DNA of 64,000 nucleotides from Desmodus rotundus (taxonomy: Eukaryota; Chordata; Mammalia; Chiroptera; Phyllostomidae), in NCBI RefSeq assembly GCF_022682495.2, contig NC_071387.1, positions 148,598,347 through 148,662,346 of the forward strand. The letters run 5' to 3'. Below, one piece after another: positions 11,363 through 26,300 of the stretch (within the stretch, counting starts at the first letter, position 1; every line of letters begins with the position of its first letter). Made by a program: the position numbers and the translations under genes. The notes below the pieces were generated by a model. The model saw only the letters and a list, made by a program, of their open reading frames with translations, was not told the DNA's origin and searched no databases.

Positions 11363-14300
11363 GTAAGGCCAAGCCGGCCCGGTCCTCCTCGGTCCCCGCG
11401 TCCGTCTGTTTAGCTGCCCACCTGCTTCCAAGCGCGCGTGTCTCCAGCCCTTCCCAAGCCTGCGGGAGAGCGCCTCCTTCCTCCCCTTGCTTCCAGAGAT
11501 CCTGCTTGGAATAAAGGCTTCGAGACCGCGGCCACTTTTCATTCCCATCCCTGTCCATCCATGTTTCTCTCGTTGTCCCTTTTAAGGTCGCTGCTCCCCT
11601 CAGAAGTTTGTCGTTCTCGTCAGAAAGTCCCCGTTTCCTCTAACCCTCAATTTCTTCACTGCAGTAAACAAACCCCTTGGTATTCATTGTCTGGTCCCGG
11701 GACCAGCAACAGCTGTAATAGTTGCGGGGTTGAGGGATCAGAACTTGCGTTTTAACGAGGTCCGCAGGTGATTTCCGGGCACAAAGTTGGAGAAGCCTGG
11801 GGCCACCGCACCCTCGACCTCTCCGCTGCACCCCCCTCCCCGCCACCCCTCCTCACTCAGCTCCCTACTCTGCCTCCTTTTTTCCTCCGGGCTCTGTAAC
11901 TGCTGCTCTAACAACAAATAGACTCTCGTCCGGGCTGTTTGCTCTCGCAATTTTTCTTTGTGCTAAAGTTCTCCAACTCTTCGGAATCCCCTTTATTTCA
12001 TCCCCTCCCACTCCCTGCCTGGGGCCCGCATCTGGTTTTGCTGGTGAGCAGCGGTATCCCCTACCCCACCCAGCTCTTTGAACAGCTCCGCAGAGTGTCC
12101 GTGCCGGCGCGTTTGGGATTCTTCTGCTGGAAAAATACATAAAAGTGATGACAGGCCGCCCCTCTGAGTTTGCAAGCTCACGTAGTGTACATATGTTCTC
12201 TTTATATTCATTTGAGTTAATGTCTCCCGCACGGAATATTTCCAGTTCAAGAATTGCCTCTTGCCACGGTCTGCGACCACATTACTTGACTCCTGCGAGC
12301 ATTGGGGGATAAATGGTTTAGGACGGTGGAAGATACCAAAAAGGTCTTTTAGTTTTCTTTTCTTTTTTCAGTTGAATGTATCGGGGTGACACTGGGTCGC
12401 AAAACCATACAGGTTTCAAGTGTACAGCTCAATAAAACATCATCTACATTCTGCATCACACACCTGTCACTCCAAGCAAAGTCTCTTTTGATCCCCATTC
12501 CACCTCCTCCCTTTGCCCACCTCCACCTGGCCCTCCACATCCCCCCTTCTTTCTGGCCATCACCACACTGCTGTCTGTGTCTGTGTGTTATGTATATGTG
12601 GGTTTGTTTGGTTGTTTTTTTTGCTTAATCCCTTCACCTTTTTTCACCAAGTCTCCCCAATCCCACTCCACTCTGACAGCTGCCAGTCTGTTCTGTGTAT
12701 CCATGCCTGTTTCTATTTTGTTCCTAGTTTATTTTGTTCATTAGATTCCACATAGAAAGGTTTTTTGTTTTTGTTTTTTTCTTCAAACTGGCGATCTTCA
12801 CTCACGCACTGGTGGAGCATTTGCGGTTTCCACAATTGCATGTACTTTACCCTTTATTATTAGAGAAAATGTTCTCAGATGTTCTCTATGAGAAAGAAAC
12901 CCACTAAATTACCCCCTAAATCATCTCCTGTATTATTTTCAAAACTTCAGGGGTTTTAAAATAAGTTTAATAAGCTGCCTTAGTGGATGTGTAATCTGTA
13001 ACTTTTGTTTTTAAGGACAGCATGCCTGGCTTTTCTCTTTCAAAAATGCATCAATGCTTGAAAAATTGTTTCTGAAAAGTTTCACATTAGGATGATGTGT
13101 AACTGGACTGTGAGCACTGGAAACCTTTTGAAATAACTGTGTAGTTCAGGGTGCAAGATTGTTCAGAGGAAAAAAATGCCCACTCTGTGCATACAAATCT
13201 GATAGTGGTTCCCGCCGTCAGCAAGTAAATCATCTGTTCACGTATCTCTTTCTTCTTCCTGAGGGGGAAGTTTTAATGGGGCTGTGACTCAGATAAACTG
13301 CTCCAGCAAACATGGGAAAGTCCCTTTTTCTATTGTGCTGCCAACTCTAGTGGTAACCGGAAACCATATTTTGAGAACATTAAAATTCAAACAGACAGAA
13401 ATCTTAATAAAGTTTTGCAGATGTTCATAGAGCAAGGTGGAGCTCCAGAATTGTGGCCTCTTAAAGGAGCTGTTGCCTCAAAATTGTTCTTTAGGGTCTC
13501 TGCTTCTGAAGCCACAAGGAAAAGAGACATCTGAGTGGCTCTCTCTTTGTTAAAAAGGAAAATTAGAATTAGATGTTTGAGATAAATAACACCAAACCAA
13601 GACCTTTTTTTACCCAATCAAAATAATTCAGAAAAGGAAAAGGACTTACTTGAAGCCAAGACCATGAAGAACTTGGACAAAGTGATGACGTGGTGAGACA
13701 GATTTTAGATACCCAACGGGCCTGAGTTTGAACCTGAGCCACGTGCCTTGAGCCAGTCCCTCTACCTCTCTGAGCTTGTTCATGGAAAACACACAGTAGG
13801 TGTCAGCCAGTAGAGTGCTGGGAGAATTAAATGAGAAAGAGAGGGGCCCTGACTGGCAATCTGTGTAGTGGTGGCTACTATCACCAGCTCAGGGTGTTAT
13901 TGTTCGGAGCACCATCCTGTTATTGAAACTTGGAATCTGCTGAATTCCTGGTAGATATGAGTTTAAGAAGAGGATTCTCATATGGGAAGCAACTGCCTAC
14001 TGATTTTTCATTTTTCTTAGGATGTCTATAGTTTCAGATGCAGCAGTCAGAACACATTTACCTCTTTTCTTTGGTGACCCTTTATCACAGTGGGGACAGG
14101 CTAATGTTTTTAAATAATTTCACTCAACACTAAGGGAAATAAGAAAGAAAATCATTCCAGAAAATGATTTTCAAAGGGCATCACTGTCTCCCATTTCTAA
14201 TGTTTAGGTTATGATTTTCTACGTTCAGAGGTTTCTAGGTATGCTTCCCATCTGTTCTTGGCCTTCTTCCCCTTGGCAGGGCCCAGCACGTTTCTGCCAT

Positions 14301-17300
14301 GTAGGAGCCCCTCCTGGATGCCTTGGACATGTGCTCTGTGTGTCAGTGTCTGGTTCCCTCCTTCCCTGTGTAGAAACTTGAGAACAAGATCCAAGTCTTG
14401 ATGTTCCTCAAAGCAGTATTTCCCAAACTTCATCTATTGGCATATCATTATCTCAGGTTGTGTCATATTTGCATATCCCTAGCCACATTATTCGCTTAAA
14501 GAAGTTACTTGATTTAAACAAAAATATTAAGTAAATTTATTGAAAAGCAAGTCTATATATATCATTGTCATAAATGGGAAACCATTTGCAATTTATCAAT
14601 TGTAACAGCACAGACTAATACAACAAATACTAATGCTGGTAAGTATGTGCATCAGAACCATCAGAGGAGTTATTAAACATGTGGGTTCCTGGAGCACACC
14701 CTCAAAACTTCCAGGTCAGCACACCCATGCTGATAGTGTCGACACACAGTGCAAGCAACCCAAGTGTCCACTGATGAACGAATGGCTAAACAAAATGTGG
14801 TGTACACATACATGGAGTGTATGATTCAGCCTTTACACGGAAGAAAATTGTGAAATATGCTACAACATGGATGAACCTTGAGGACATTATGTAAGTTACT
14901 TAGAGTCGTCGAATTCATAGAGACAGGAAGTAGAATTGTGGTTGCTTAAGCACTGGGGGAGTGGGGAGTTGTTTAATAAGGAACATTTTCGTTTCCAGTT
15001 TTTAGCTATTATAAATAAAATTTCTATGAGCAATTGTGTATAAGTTTTTGTGTGATTGTGAGTTTTTATATTTCTGGAATAAAGGCCCAGGAGTGCAATT
15101 GCTGGGGCATATGGTAGTTGCATGTTTTGTTTTTAAGAAAATGCCGAACTCTTTCCCAAGGTATCTATGCCATTTTACAGTCCCACCAGCAACGTGTGAA
15201 TGACAGCTTCTCTCCATCATGGCCACCGTTAGGTATTACCACTGTGTTTTTTTAGCTGTCCTGATAAGTGTATGATGATATCTTGTTGTAATCTTAATTT
15301 GTATTTCTCTAATGGCTAATGGTGTTGAACATCTTTTCATGCTTATTTGCCATCTGTACATTACTTACCTTCAGTGAAATGGTTCTTTATCTCTTTTACC
15401 CATTTTCTCATTGAATTGTTTTTTACTGTTGAGTTTCGAGAGTTCTTTCTATATTTTATGTCTGAGTCTGTTGTGAGATATATGGTTTATGAGTATTTCT
15501 CTCAGTCTGTGGTTTGCCTTTGCAGTTTGTGAGCAATGTCTTTGAGAGACCAAAGTTTTTAATTTTAATGAAGTCCAATTTATCAATTTTTTATATGTCA
15601 TGCTTTTAGTGTCATGTCTAAGAACTCTTTTTTTAGGAATCTTTTTTTTTTTTTTGAGTAGTTTAAGGTTTACAGCAAAATCGAGAGGGAAATGTAGAGA
15701 TTTCCCATACGGCCTCTGTCCCCACACATGCAAGGCTTCTCCCACTATCAGTATCACTCACCAGAGGGTTGTTTTTTTTTTTTTAATACTGAAGATGAAC
15801 CTATATTGACACATCATAATCACCCAAAGTCCATAGTTTACCTCAGGGTTTCCTGCCCGTGTTGTACATTCTATAAGTTCAAACAAATGTATAATGACGT
15901 ATGTCCATTATTGTAAAAGCATACCGTGTGTATTCACTTCCTGAAAAATCCTGTTATCTGCCTATGTATCACCTCCCCACCCACTGGTCTTTTCATTGTG
16001 TCCATAGTTTTGCCTTCTCTAGAATGTCGTATAGTTGGAATCCATTATATATATTATATATAGTTATATATATAATATATTTGATATTTAGGCTTTTCAG
16101 ATTGGCTTCTTTCACTTGGTGATATGCAATTAATGTTTATCTTTTTCATGGCTTGGTAGCTCATTTCTTTTTAGCACTGCCAAATATTCCACAATTTGTT
16201 TATTCATTCACCTACTAAATGGTATCTTGGTTGCTTCCAATTTTTGGCAATTATGAAGAAGTGATCTGAATTCTTTTGTGTGGATGTACATTTTCAATTC
16301 CTTTAGGTAAGTACCTAGGAGCAGAATTACTGGATTATATGATAAGAGTATGTTAAGTTTTGTAACTGTAATCACCAAACCGTCTTCCGAAGTGGCTATA
16401 CCACTTCACATTCCCACCAGCAATGAATGAGAGTTCCTGTTGCCCCACATCCTTACTAGCACTTGGTGTAAGTGGTCCAGATTTGGGGCATTCTAGTAGT
16501 TGTGCAGTGGTATGCCATTGTTGTTTTAATTTCCATTTCCCTGACGGCGTGTAATGTGAAACATCTTTTCATGTGCTTATTTGCCATGTTTCTTTGGTGA
16601 GGTGTCTGTTGAGGTCTTTGGTTCATTTTTAATTGAGTTGCTTGTTTTCTTATTATAGCATTTTAAGAGTCCTTTTATATTTTGGATGGCAGTCCTTTAT
16701 GTGATATGTCTTTTGCAAATATTTTCTCCCAGACTGTAGCTTGTCTTCTCATTCTCTTTATATTGTCTTTTGCAGAGCAGAAGTTTATAATTTTAACAAA
16801 GTCCACCTTATCATATGTTTCTTTCATGGATCATGTCTTTGGTCTAGTATCCAAAAAGACATCACCATACCCAAGGTTATTTAGGTTTTCTTTTCTGTCT
16901 TATCTTGTAGGAGTTTTAGAGTTTTGCATTTTACATTTATGTCTATGACCCATTATGAATTAATTGTTGTTAAGGGGGTAAGGTCTGTGTCTATATTCAC
17001 TTTTGTTTTGCATGTGGATATCCAATAGTTCCAGCAACATTTGTTGCAGATACTGTATTTCCTCTATTGTATTGCCTTCACTCCTTTGTCAAAGATCAGC
17101 TGACTATATTTATATGGGTCTATTTCTGGGTTCTTTATTCTGTTCCATTAGTCTATTTGTCTGTTTTTGTCTATTTTTATTTTACTGAAGGTTTTTTTTA
17201 TCATAAATGGTTTTTGAATTTTGGTAAAAACTTTTTTGCACCTATTGATATGATGATGTGATTTCTTATTTAGTCTGTTGATGTGTTGGATTACATTAAT

Positions 17301-20300
17301 TGTTTTTCAAATGTTGAACCAGTCTAGCACACCTGGGATAAATACCTCTTGGCTGTGGTGCATAATTCTTTTTATATATCGCTAAACTAAATTTGCTAAT
17401 ATTTTGTTGAGGATTTTTACATCTTTGTTTGTGAGAGAAATTGGTCTACAGTTTTATTGTCTTATAATAGCTTTGTCTGGTTTTGGCATTAAGGTAATGC
17501 TGGATTCATAGAGTAAGGAAAAGTATATTCTCTCTACTTCTATCCCCTGAAAAAAACATTGGAGAATTGATATTATTTATTCCTTAAATGTTTCATAGAA
17601 TTCACCAGTAAACCAATCTGGGACTGGTATTTTTTGTTTTGGAAGATTATTAATTGTTAGTAATTATTTGATAATAATTATTAATTACTGATTCAATTTC
17701 TTTAATAGATACAGGCCTATTCAGATTGTCTGTTTTTTCCTTGTGCAAATTTTGACAAATTACATCTTCCAAGGAATTAGTTCAGTTCATCTCGACTATC
17801 AGGTTGTAGGCACAGAGTATTACATAGTATTCTTTTTTTAAAAAATTTTTATTGTTATCCAATTATAGTTGTATGCCTTTTCTCCCCATCCCTCCACCCC
17901 ACCCCAACTGAACCTCCCTCCCTCCCCCAGCTCCACCCTCCCCCTTGATTTTGTCCATGTGTCCTTTATAGTAGTTCCTGTAATCCCGTCTCCTCACTGT
18001 CCCCTCCCCACTACCCCCTGGCTATTGTTAGATTGTTCTTAACTTCAGTGTCTCTGGTTATATTTTGTTTGCTTTTTTCTTCTGTTGATTATGTTCCAGT
18101 TAAAGGTGAGGTCATATGGTATTTGTCCCTCACCGTCAAAAGTCCTAGAGGAAAACATTGGCAGGAAAATCTCAGACATTCCACGCAGCAACATCCTCAT
18201 AGACACATCCCCTAAAGCAAGGGACATAAAGGAAAGAATAAACAAATGGGACCTCATCAAAGTAAAAAGCTTCTACTTCAACGATTTTAAGTGATAATGT
18301 GTTTTTAATTTTAGTTTTCATGTGTTTGTTGCTACTAATAGAAATACCGAATTTTATATGTGTCTCTTATATCCTATGACTTGCTGACCTCACTTACTAG
18401 GTCTAGTAGGTTGTGTGTGTGTGCGTGTGTGTAGATTCCTTGGGATTTTCTATGTCCCGAGAACATCGTGCCATCTGAAAATAGAGAGTTTTATTTCTTC
18501 CATTCCAATCCATAAGGCATTTGTTTTATTTTCTTGCCTTAGTGTGCTGGCTAAAACTTCCAGCACTATGTGTAATAGAATGGATACTCTTGCCTTTTTC
18601 CTAAACTTAGAGGAAAATTTTTAGCCTTTCACTGATATGTATGATGTTAGGTATAAATTTTTGTATATATTCTTTATCAAGTTGAAGAATCTCCCCTCTA
18701 TACTATTTCTGAGAAGTTTTTTTTCATGATGAATGAGTATTCATTTTTTTCAAACATTTTTTTGCATCAGTTGGTGTACGATCATGTGATTTTTCTTCTG
18801 TTGTCTGTTAATATGGTGTATTATATTAATTGCTTTTTGAGTACTGAATCAGCTTTTGTGTCCCCTCAGTTTTTGATAAGAGCAGTTGCTTTATAGTAAG
18901 GGAGAGGAGTATAAAGCCTTTCCAGTGTGGAGAGAAAGACTGGGAAGAGTAAGAAAAGAACAAATGGACAAAACAATCGTCTTTCCTCTTCACTCTCCTT
19001 CTTCTTACAGGGTGTGACCCTGAGACAAATTTTCTTGTGAAAGTAATTTCTTAGGAAATGTTCCCAGGAAAACCCAGCTGGAGAATGGGGAAGTGTGACT
19101 GGGAGCAGAAGGATACCAAGCCAGGGTATGAGATCAGTCAAAGTCCCATGGAGGAGAGATCTGGAGGGAGCATGAGCCCCACCTCAAAACTGTCCCCCTA
19201 AGGAGTGGAGGAGCAGGAGCAGCTTGCTAGTGTGAAGTGGCTGGAGAAAATTGGGGTCTTTATTTTGGACAAACTAAGGTGAGAACGGTGTGGTCGAAAT
19301 CAATCGGTTTGCCAGCTGCAGAAAGAGCACGCAGCAAATTGAAAGACCTCCTTCCAGTCACTGTCTGTGCTAGAAAACCTGGCACAGACCTCGGGCTGTG
19401 ACACATAAGAGAGAAATTTGAGTAATATTAGAAAAAGATTGAGAAATCTCGAAACACGTTCAGTAAACTCAGGTGCACATGACATTGTTGGTGTCACAGA
19501 GAAAAGAGGTCATTTCATTTCTCTATAGGGTGTTGAATCTATACACTTCATGTGGCTGAACAGTTTTCTCTGGAAGATGGTTTTGCTCATCAAAGACTTG
19601 GATCCTGTATCTTTTGAAAACCAGTGTGACCAGCATATTAGAAAAGCACACCTCATGGATCAGTAAAAAATATTGCTGTGTTTGTTCCACTGTCCTTTTG
19701 CAATTAGTGTCTGGGGTAATCTCTCCTGCTCCTGCGTGAATACTCTAGTGTCCTATAATTTCCGGCTCATTCTTAGGTGGCAGATGATCTGGGGTCACTA
19801 AGTCACAAATATTGTCCAGTGCAGAAATTAGAAAATCCAGTCCTGCCTGATACTTTGAACTTAATTCACTGTTACATCTCCGTCTTTGCCTGTGCACCCT
19901 CACTTCTCCAAGGGTGGGCTGGCTTTCAGAGGGAAACCTGTGGTGAGGTCGTGGGTAGTCGTCCTTCCATTTTTTTTACCTCATGTTTCTAGTCCTCTCC
20001 TTCCATCCTGAGAGCTGCAGTCTCAACCCCACCCGGTCCAGTGGGACTGGGGGAGACAGGGAGGGGTGACGCACAGGGCAGCTTTTCCTTAAGCCGGTAG
20101 TCTTGTCATTTAGTCTCACTTGGGCCCAGTAGAGGCCTTTTTCCCTTGGGATGTTATTTTCCTGGACTCTTCAGAGTTTTCTCACTGGTTTTCTTTCTCC
20201 TACAATTCTCTTGCCCCTGCTTGATGTTTTTCTTACTTTTCTGCTCTGATGGCTACTGGTGACTCCTTCCTCAGCCCCTAGACATTGAGTAGTGCATCTC

Positions 20301-23300
20301 CAAGCTCCTCCAGGAGGCTCTATTGGACAGAACCCAAGACAGTTCCCATAGTGGCTCATTTTGTCATTCTGTGTCTCAGGGCCCACAGCTCTTCCAAGGA
20401 ACACTCACACATCCCTTGCCTGGGACTGACATGGGTCCCAAGGCAGACTCAGTTGGGCACTGGCCTCTAAGTCTCAGTCTCGGAAAACACACCTACATCT
20501 CTCCAAGGAACCTTGTCCCCTTGACACAGGGCTATAGGGCTGCCCCTCCTTTCAGCCACCTGGAAGCAGGAAGGCTTGGCAAAACAATGGCCACCTGGCC
20601 CTCAGGAAATCTCTCTAATCTTTTTGGTCTCCATTTTCTGCCAGTTCTTTTCTGTCCTTGGGGTAGCTGAGAAGTCTAAGAGGAGCTCACAAGTTCTTAA
20701 GACCGTTTACTTTGAAAATCTGCATAACATGGTTTGGCACTTTTCTTTGGAATTTTACATCTATTACATTTTGTTGCCTGGTGGAAAGTTCAGTTTTCAG
20801 ATCTTATTACACAAGGAATAAACAAACATGACTCATGGACCAATTCTTGAACCACAGTCCAGTGGCATAACATCTGTCTTTACTAAATATTTTGATTTCT
20901 GAGTGTGTCATGTAAAAAAAAAAATTTGGGGACACCTCTGCAAACAGTCTCATTTAATCTTTCACCAGCTATTTTATTTGGCACTTGTAAACTAGACCTG
21001 TAGACATACAGAGTTCATAAAATAATTTGGAATGGAATACCTTACTGAGTGGATATGTTTTTACTTGATCCCCAAGGGCATCAAGTGGTCTTGACCACTA
21101 AGACCTCTTCCAGCACAAGAAAGTGGTGAGTCCATGATTCTCTGGCCGTACAAGAGGGTAGGAAAGAGAGTGGCTTTGCAATACTGAGCTGTTTGGAGAC
21201 AAATTCTCCCAAATTAACTCCCCCACCAGCTGAGCACTCTAAACCCAGACTTCATGGGCATCATAATAGCATGTTTCAGTGAGGTTTGAAGGGAGGAGAG
21301 GGCGGTGGATGGTTCTATGTTCTGAGGGCAGGATATCTCTGCAGGATTGCTTGAGTCCCAGGAAAGGGAACTAAACACCAGTCTTTGGTTCCCAGATGTG
21401 GCATAACCAGATCGTTTGTGCTGATGGTTGGCTCTGACCTTTGCAGTTGAGATTGAGAGCCAGAAAGACTCTGTACTGTAGGGAATTTTCCCATTTTGTT
21501 TGTTTGTATAAAACCAGGGAGGGAAATAGTTGAGTAAAATCCAAGTGGATTTCTTTAATTTCACTTCTCTGGAGACCCAAATCATGAAATTGAAAGGCTC
21601 TTGCTTGATGTTTGATTTGTTAAAGTGGTGACTCTCAGCTGGTGTCTCTCAGCATTTTCAAACCTGTAACGCATTTTGATGGGCATAAAAATTTCCCATT
21701 TCCTGAAAGAGTCTGATTTTTCTCCCTCCTCCCCCACTTGAACCTCTTTGAGATTTATATGTTTTGTGAAGTCATTACAGCAGAGAAAATGTCATCCAGC
21801 TTTATTTTCTATAGTTTCTGCTACACAAACAATAGACATTTGTTGCCCTTCCAAATACATCAGCATGTATTATATCACTGGGTGTGCTTTTCACTCTACG
21901 TTACACCTTTCTGTGCTAATATATCTCTGTTGGTACAAAATGTCCCACAGTTTCAGAGATTCCCTGAAGCTAGAGACCATCTAGTCCCATCTGTACATTT
22001 TATAGAAATGGATGCCCAAAGAGTTTAAACAACTTTCCCATAGTTACAGCACTGTGGTTACACTCCAGACCCTGAGCAAGAACTCAGGGTGCTGAATTCC
22101 CTGCTCCATATTCTTTCCACTAGGTTTTCAGTTGCTTGAATCTTCTCTACTTTATCCTATCCCTTTTGAAGACAGCAACCACTGCTACAAAACACACAAA
22201 TGCCAATATAACAGACTCTGCAAAAATACTTTGTAGCCTTTGTGTATGCTAATATCAAACTGCTTTATTTTATAGTACCTCCGAAGCTGAGAAAATACTT
22301 ATTCAATTGCCATGAACCCATGTTCTTGCCAAGTATTATAAATGATACAGAAGGAAAATATTTAGCCTATAATTTCTGGTCATTTAAAATTTATTGGGAA
22401 GACAGACACGGTTCATATTCAGCTTGTGGTCAACTGTGACCTCTGGAACCTTTTAAAATGCATTCGCAATTAGTGACTTCCAGCCTTCCACCTCTACCCT
22501 AGAACTTATTCCTCATTGAATTCTTCTGTAGTTCATTTATAGCAAAAACAATTTATGAGATTGGAAGGAATATAAAATAGTTCAAAGGTCATTTGTTGGC
22601 ACATTTAGCTATTAATAATATGAAAGCTCAAACAACAGTAAAAGATAGGTGGTGTCGTTTCTTTTTCGATGGGGAAGCTGAGGCTCAGCACGAGCATGTG
22701 ACTTGGTCAGGACTGCTCAGTTGATAGGAGGTGGAGCGGACTCTCGCAGCCACAGTTGCTGGTGTCAGAGTCCAAAGGCCTGACTCCAGTCCCTGCAAGC
22801 AAGAGTATAATAAAGTGGGAACAGGCAAACGGGCCAAAGCAGGCTGTGGAAAATTGTGTTTTTGTCATAGGGTAGGAACGCATCAGATTAGCTGACACAG
22901 AAGTGTTTGCACATGCCAGCCGTTCTGTGTGTCTTTCCCAAGGCTGTGTGAGTTTCTCTGTGAGCAGGGGCCCTGCCTTGGCAGAGGAGGGGTCCACAGC
23001 GATAGGTAATGGATGGGCCGTGCTCTCTAAAGATATCTTTGTGGAATTCCCCTTTTCTTTGATTAAGAACTGGGCCTGAAGCAAGAGTAAACACATCAGA
23101 GAGAGTAAGTCTCATGACCTGAGGAGACGAAAGGAATTTAGCCTCCACGAAAGTCATATAAAAGCAGGTTCCCAGGTCAGGGAGTCTTGGAAAAGGGGGT
23201 AATGAGACCGCAGATTTATTCTGAGGAAAAAGTTGTTTGCGAGGACCCATCCCTTGTCAGACTCGGGCAGTTTTTACAGAGGGTGAACCTGACCATGCCC

Positions 23301-26300
23301 TTGTTTGCTCAGGCTACTCTTGTACCTAAGCTTTTCCCTATAACTCACCAGTGCGCAGTGGGGTAATGTCACTTTTTGTATTTTCCCATGGAGGCTGGGG
23401 GAAGGAGCAGCAGAGGTTTGATAAATCTATCATATATAAGGCAATTCAAGAAGTAAAATACAAGTTATTTTGTTCACTGGCATTTACCCATTTTGTTTAC
23501 CCCCCAACAGTGAAAAACTAAAACAGTTTGTAAGTTTTCAACCAGGAAGAAGAGGGAATGTGTGAGCAAAAGATAAAAATGTGGACATTCTTCAGCTGAT
23601 TTGCATTTTGATGGAAGATAAAAGCAATAGACTATTCCCAAAGTAGTAGTCTTATTTTTAAAAATACATGGTTTTTGAAAGCCTGGTATTGCATATTGGT
23701 TATATTTGTTCCTATTTTGTTTGTAAAAGGTTTTGAAGGCATATGATGTGATTAAGTAAATATTATTTTGCGGTTGCAAATGAAATAGTTCTGTTGTATT
23801 TTAGGTCTTGTGCAAATTGGAGTGTGCGTGTGTTATGGGGCGGGCAGCAGGCAAGAGGAGGGGAAGCCATTCTAGCTCCTTCCTGCATATAATTATAAGC
23901 CATAATCCCTCAGTATTTTTTTCTTCCATTGGTTTGAGATAAAAATAAATTGATTTTTCCCAAAAATGTATTTTAGGGCCCTGTTAGCATCTCAGATGGA
24001 ACCAACATTTGCCAGGAATGTTTTCCCTTGTTTTGATGAACCAGCTCTGAAGGCAACTTTTAATATTACAATTATTCATCATCCAAGATATGTGGCTCTT
24101 TCCAACATGCCAAAGCTAGGTAAGTAATGTTTCCTATCATCATATTTATATATACACACACACGAATATATCATATACACACACATACACACATATATAC
24201 ATCTATGTATGTATATATAATAATAATTTCATATGTATATATATAAGGTCTGCCGGAAAAATTCCAGCCAGCCATAGTTAATATAACAAGAATGGTTTGC
24301 ATGACATCAGCGTAACCTGGCAGCTGAGGAAAGTGGACTGGAATGTGCTTGTGTGAACAATGACAACTTCACTGTACTAGTCAGTGGGGGCGGTAGACAC
24401 CGTTGAGTAAGCATGTGTACTGTGTGGCTGGCACATTCAAAACGGCTGAGCAAGTAGAGCAATAAATCTGCATTGAATTTTGTATTAAGCTTGAACATTC
24501 CTCCGTGGAAACTATTAGTATGATTTGGAAGGCTGCAGCTATGGGCAACTGGTGATTGGCAGCTTCATCATGACACATGCCTGCTCATTCATTATGTCTC
24601 ACCTAAAGTTTTTTGGTGAAACATCAAATCACCCAGGTGACTCAGCCCCCTGACAGCCCAGATTTGGCACCCTGTGACTTCTGGCTTTTCCCAAAATTAA
24701 AATCACCTTTGAAAGAGAAGAGATTTCAAGACCATTGATAAGATTCAGGCAAATACAATGGAGCAGCTGATGGCCATTGGGAGAACTGTGTGAGGTCCTA
24801 AGGTGCCTACTTTGCAGGGAACTGAGATATCATTGTCCTATGTACAATGTTTCTTGTATCTTCTTCAATAAATGTCTCTGTTTTTCATAAGACGTGGCTA
24901 GATATCTTCTGGACAGACCTATATTTAACTCTGTAATAGCTTTATTTGAAAAAAAGATTTTATTTATTTTTAGAGAGAGAGGAAGGGAAGGAGAAAGAGA
25001 GGGACAGACAGAAACATCAATGTGTGGTTGCCTTTTGTGCACCCCCTACTGGGGACCTGGCCTGCAACCCAGGCACGTGCCCTGACTGGGAACTGAACGG
25101 GTGGCTCTTAGCTTTGCAGAGTCCAACGCTCAATCCACTGAGCCATGCCAGCAGGGCTGTAGTAGCTTTTAAATCAATAGCTCTTCTAGGCAATGTGTTG
25201 ATAGTGTCTTATAATTAGGGAGAGCAGTCACCTGGCGTATGTGGCAGTACCCATATCTTTGAGATGATAAATCCTGTTCCTTCTTTTAAATTAAATTTAG
25301 TGGGGCAATATTGGTCAATAACTTATATAGTTTTATAATACATCACCTATTTCTCCTTTTGTCACCATATATTTGACCCCCTTTACCCTCTTCATCCTTA
25401 AACTACACCTGGTTCCCCTCTCATAACCACCGTCCTGTTGCCTATGTCTGGGAGTTTGTTGGTTTTGCTTGTTGTTTTCTGTTTTATATCCCACACAGGA
25501 GTAAAATCATATGGTTCTTGTCCTTTCCTGTCGGACTTATTTCACTTAGCATGATACTCTCAAGATCCATCCGTGTTGTCTCAAATGGCACTATTTCATC
25601 ACATTTTATGCTGAGTAGTATTCCATCATATCGATACGTACTTCATCTTCTTTATCCGATGGCCTATTGAAGGACACTTAGGTTGTTTCCATGGCTTGAA
25701 TCCTGTTTCTTTTTGTATTAGAAGCTGAGGACATTACGCTGTTCTTGTACATTGGCAGCCTGTCTGTGCATTAGTTTGGGCTTCCACTCCTGATCATAAG
25801 TGATAATCAGCTAGTGGTCCTAGTCTGAATCTGGTGCAAAGAGGTGTTTTCTTTGGGCCACATGACTCTTCTTTTGATTGAATTAGTATCTAACCTAAAA
25901 ATTCAGAGATTTCTCATAAAAATCAAAATTCTTCCTTGAAAAAGTTGAAATACCTAACAACACTGGACCTGCAGGTCTTACATGACAGCAATAGTTACAG
26001 CTGAAAAGAAGCTGCCGCCTGCAGACTGGGCCTGTGTTCCCTGGCTGCCATGATCTGGCCAGCCCTGTTGGTGCGCTTTGGCCCTTTTCACCTCAGGTAT
26101 TTACCTGGCCCTCGCAGGCATTCGAATTTGTGATTTCAGGTTAAAGACCCCAGCCTGCCTCCACTGAAGACCTGACAGAAATCTGAGATGGGTAGAATTG
26201 TACCTTGTTGAACTATCATGGGCCTGGGAAGCTCTAGATTAAACGTTTTGAGAAATGTGCTGGACTAGGAAATGGTGGAAGTGGATGATGGCAAAGAAAG

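Larger units (their letters stand above)
11363..23976 (+). other. LVRN: LVRN intron 1 (12.6 kb)
   Basis: Donor gtaagg, acceptor ttttag. The first 0.15 kb continues the CpG-rich block. From 11500 to 12360 and from 12760 to 14700 it is mostly unique sequence with a possible MIR. From about 12370 to 18880 it is dominated by L1 fragments, listed separately. From 18890 to 23976 it is mainly unique sequence with two MIR-like stretches. I see no supported additional exon or gene in it. Confidence 0.85.

Noticed and set aside
13846..13960. Sequence starting gccctgactggcaatctgtg, resembling a VES head
   Set aside because: Only the first bases and a later short piece fit VES; no body, CT tract or A tail, so it is too weak to call.
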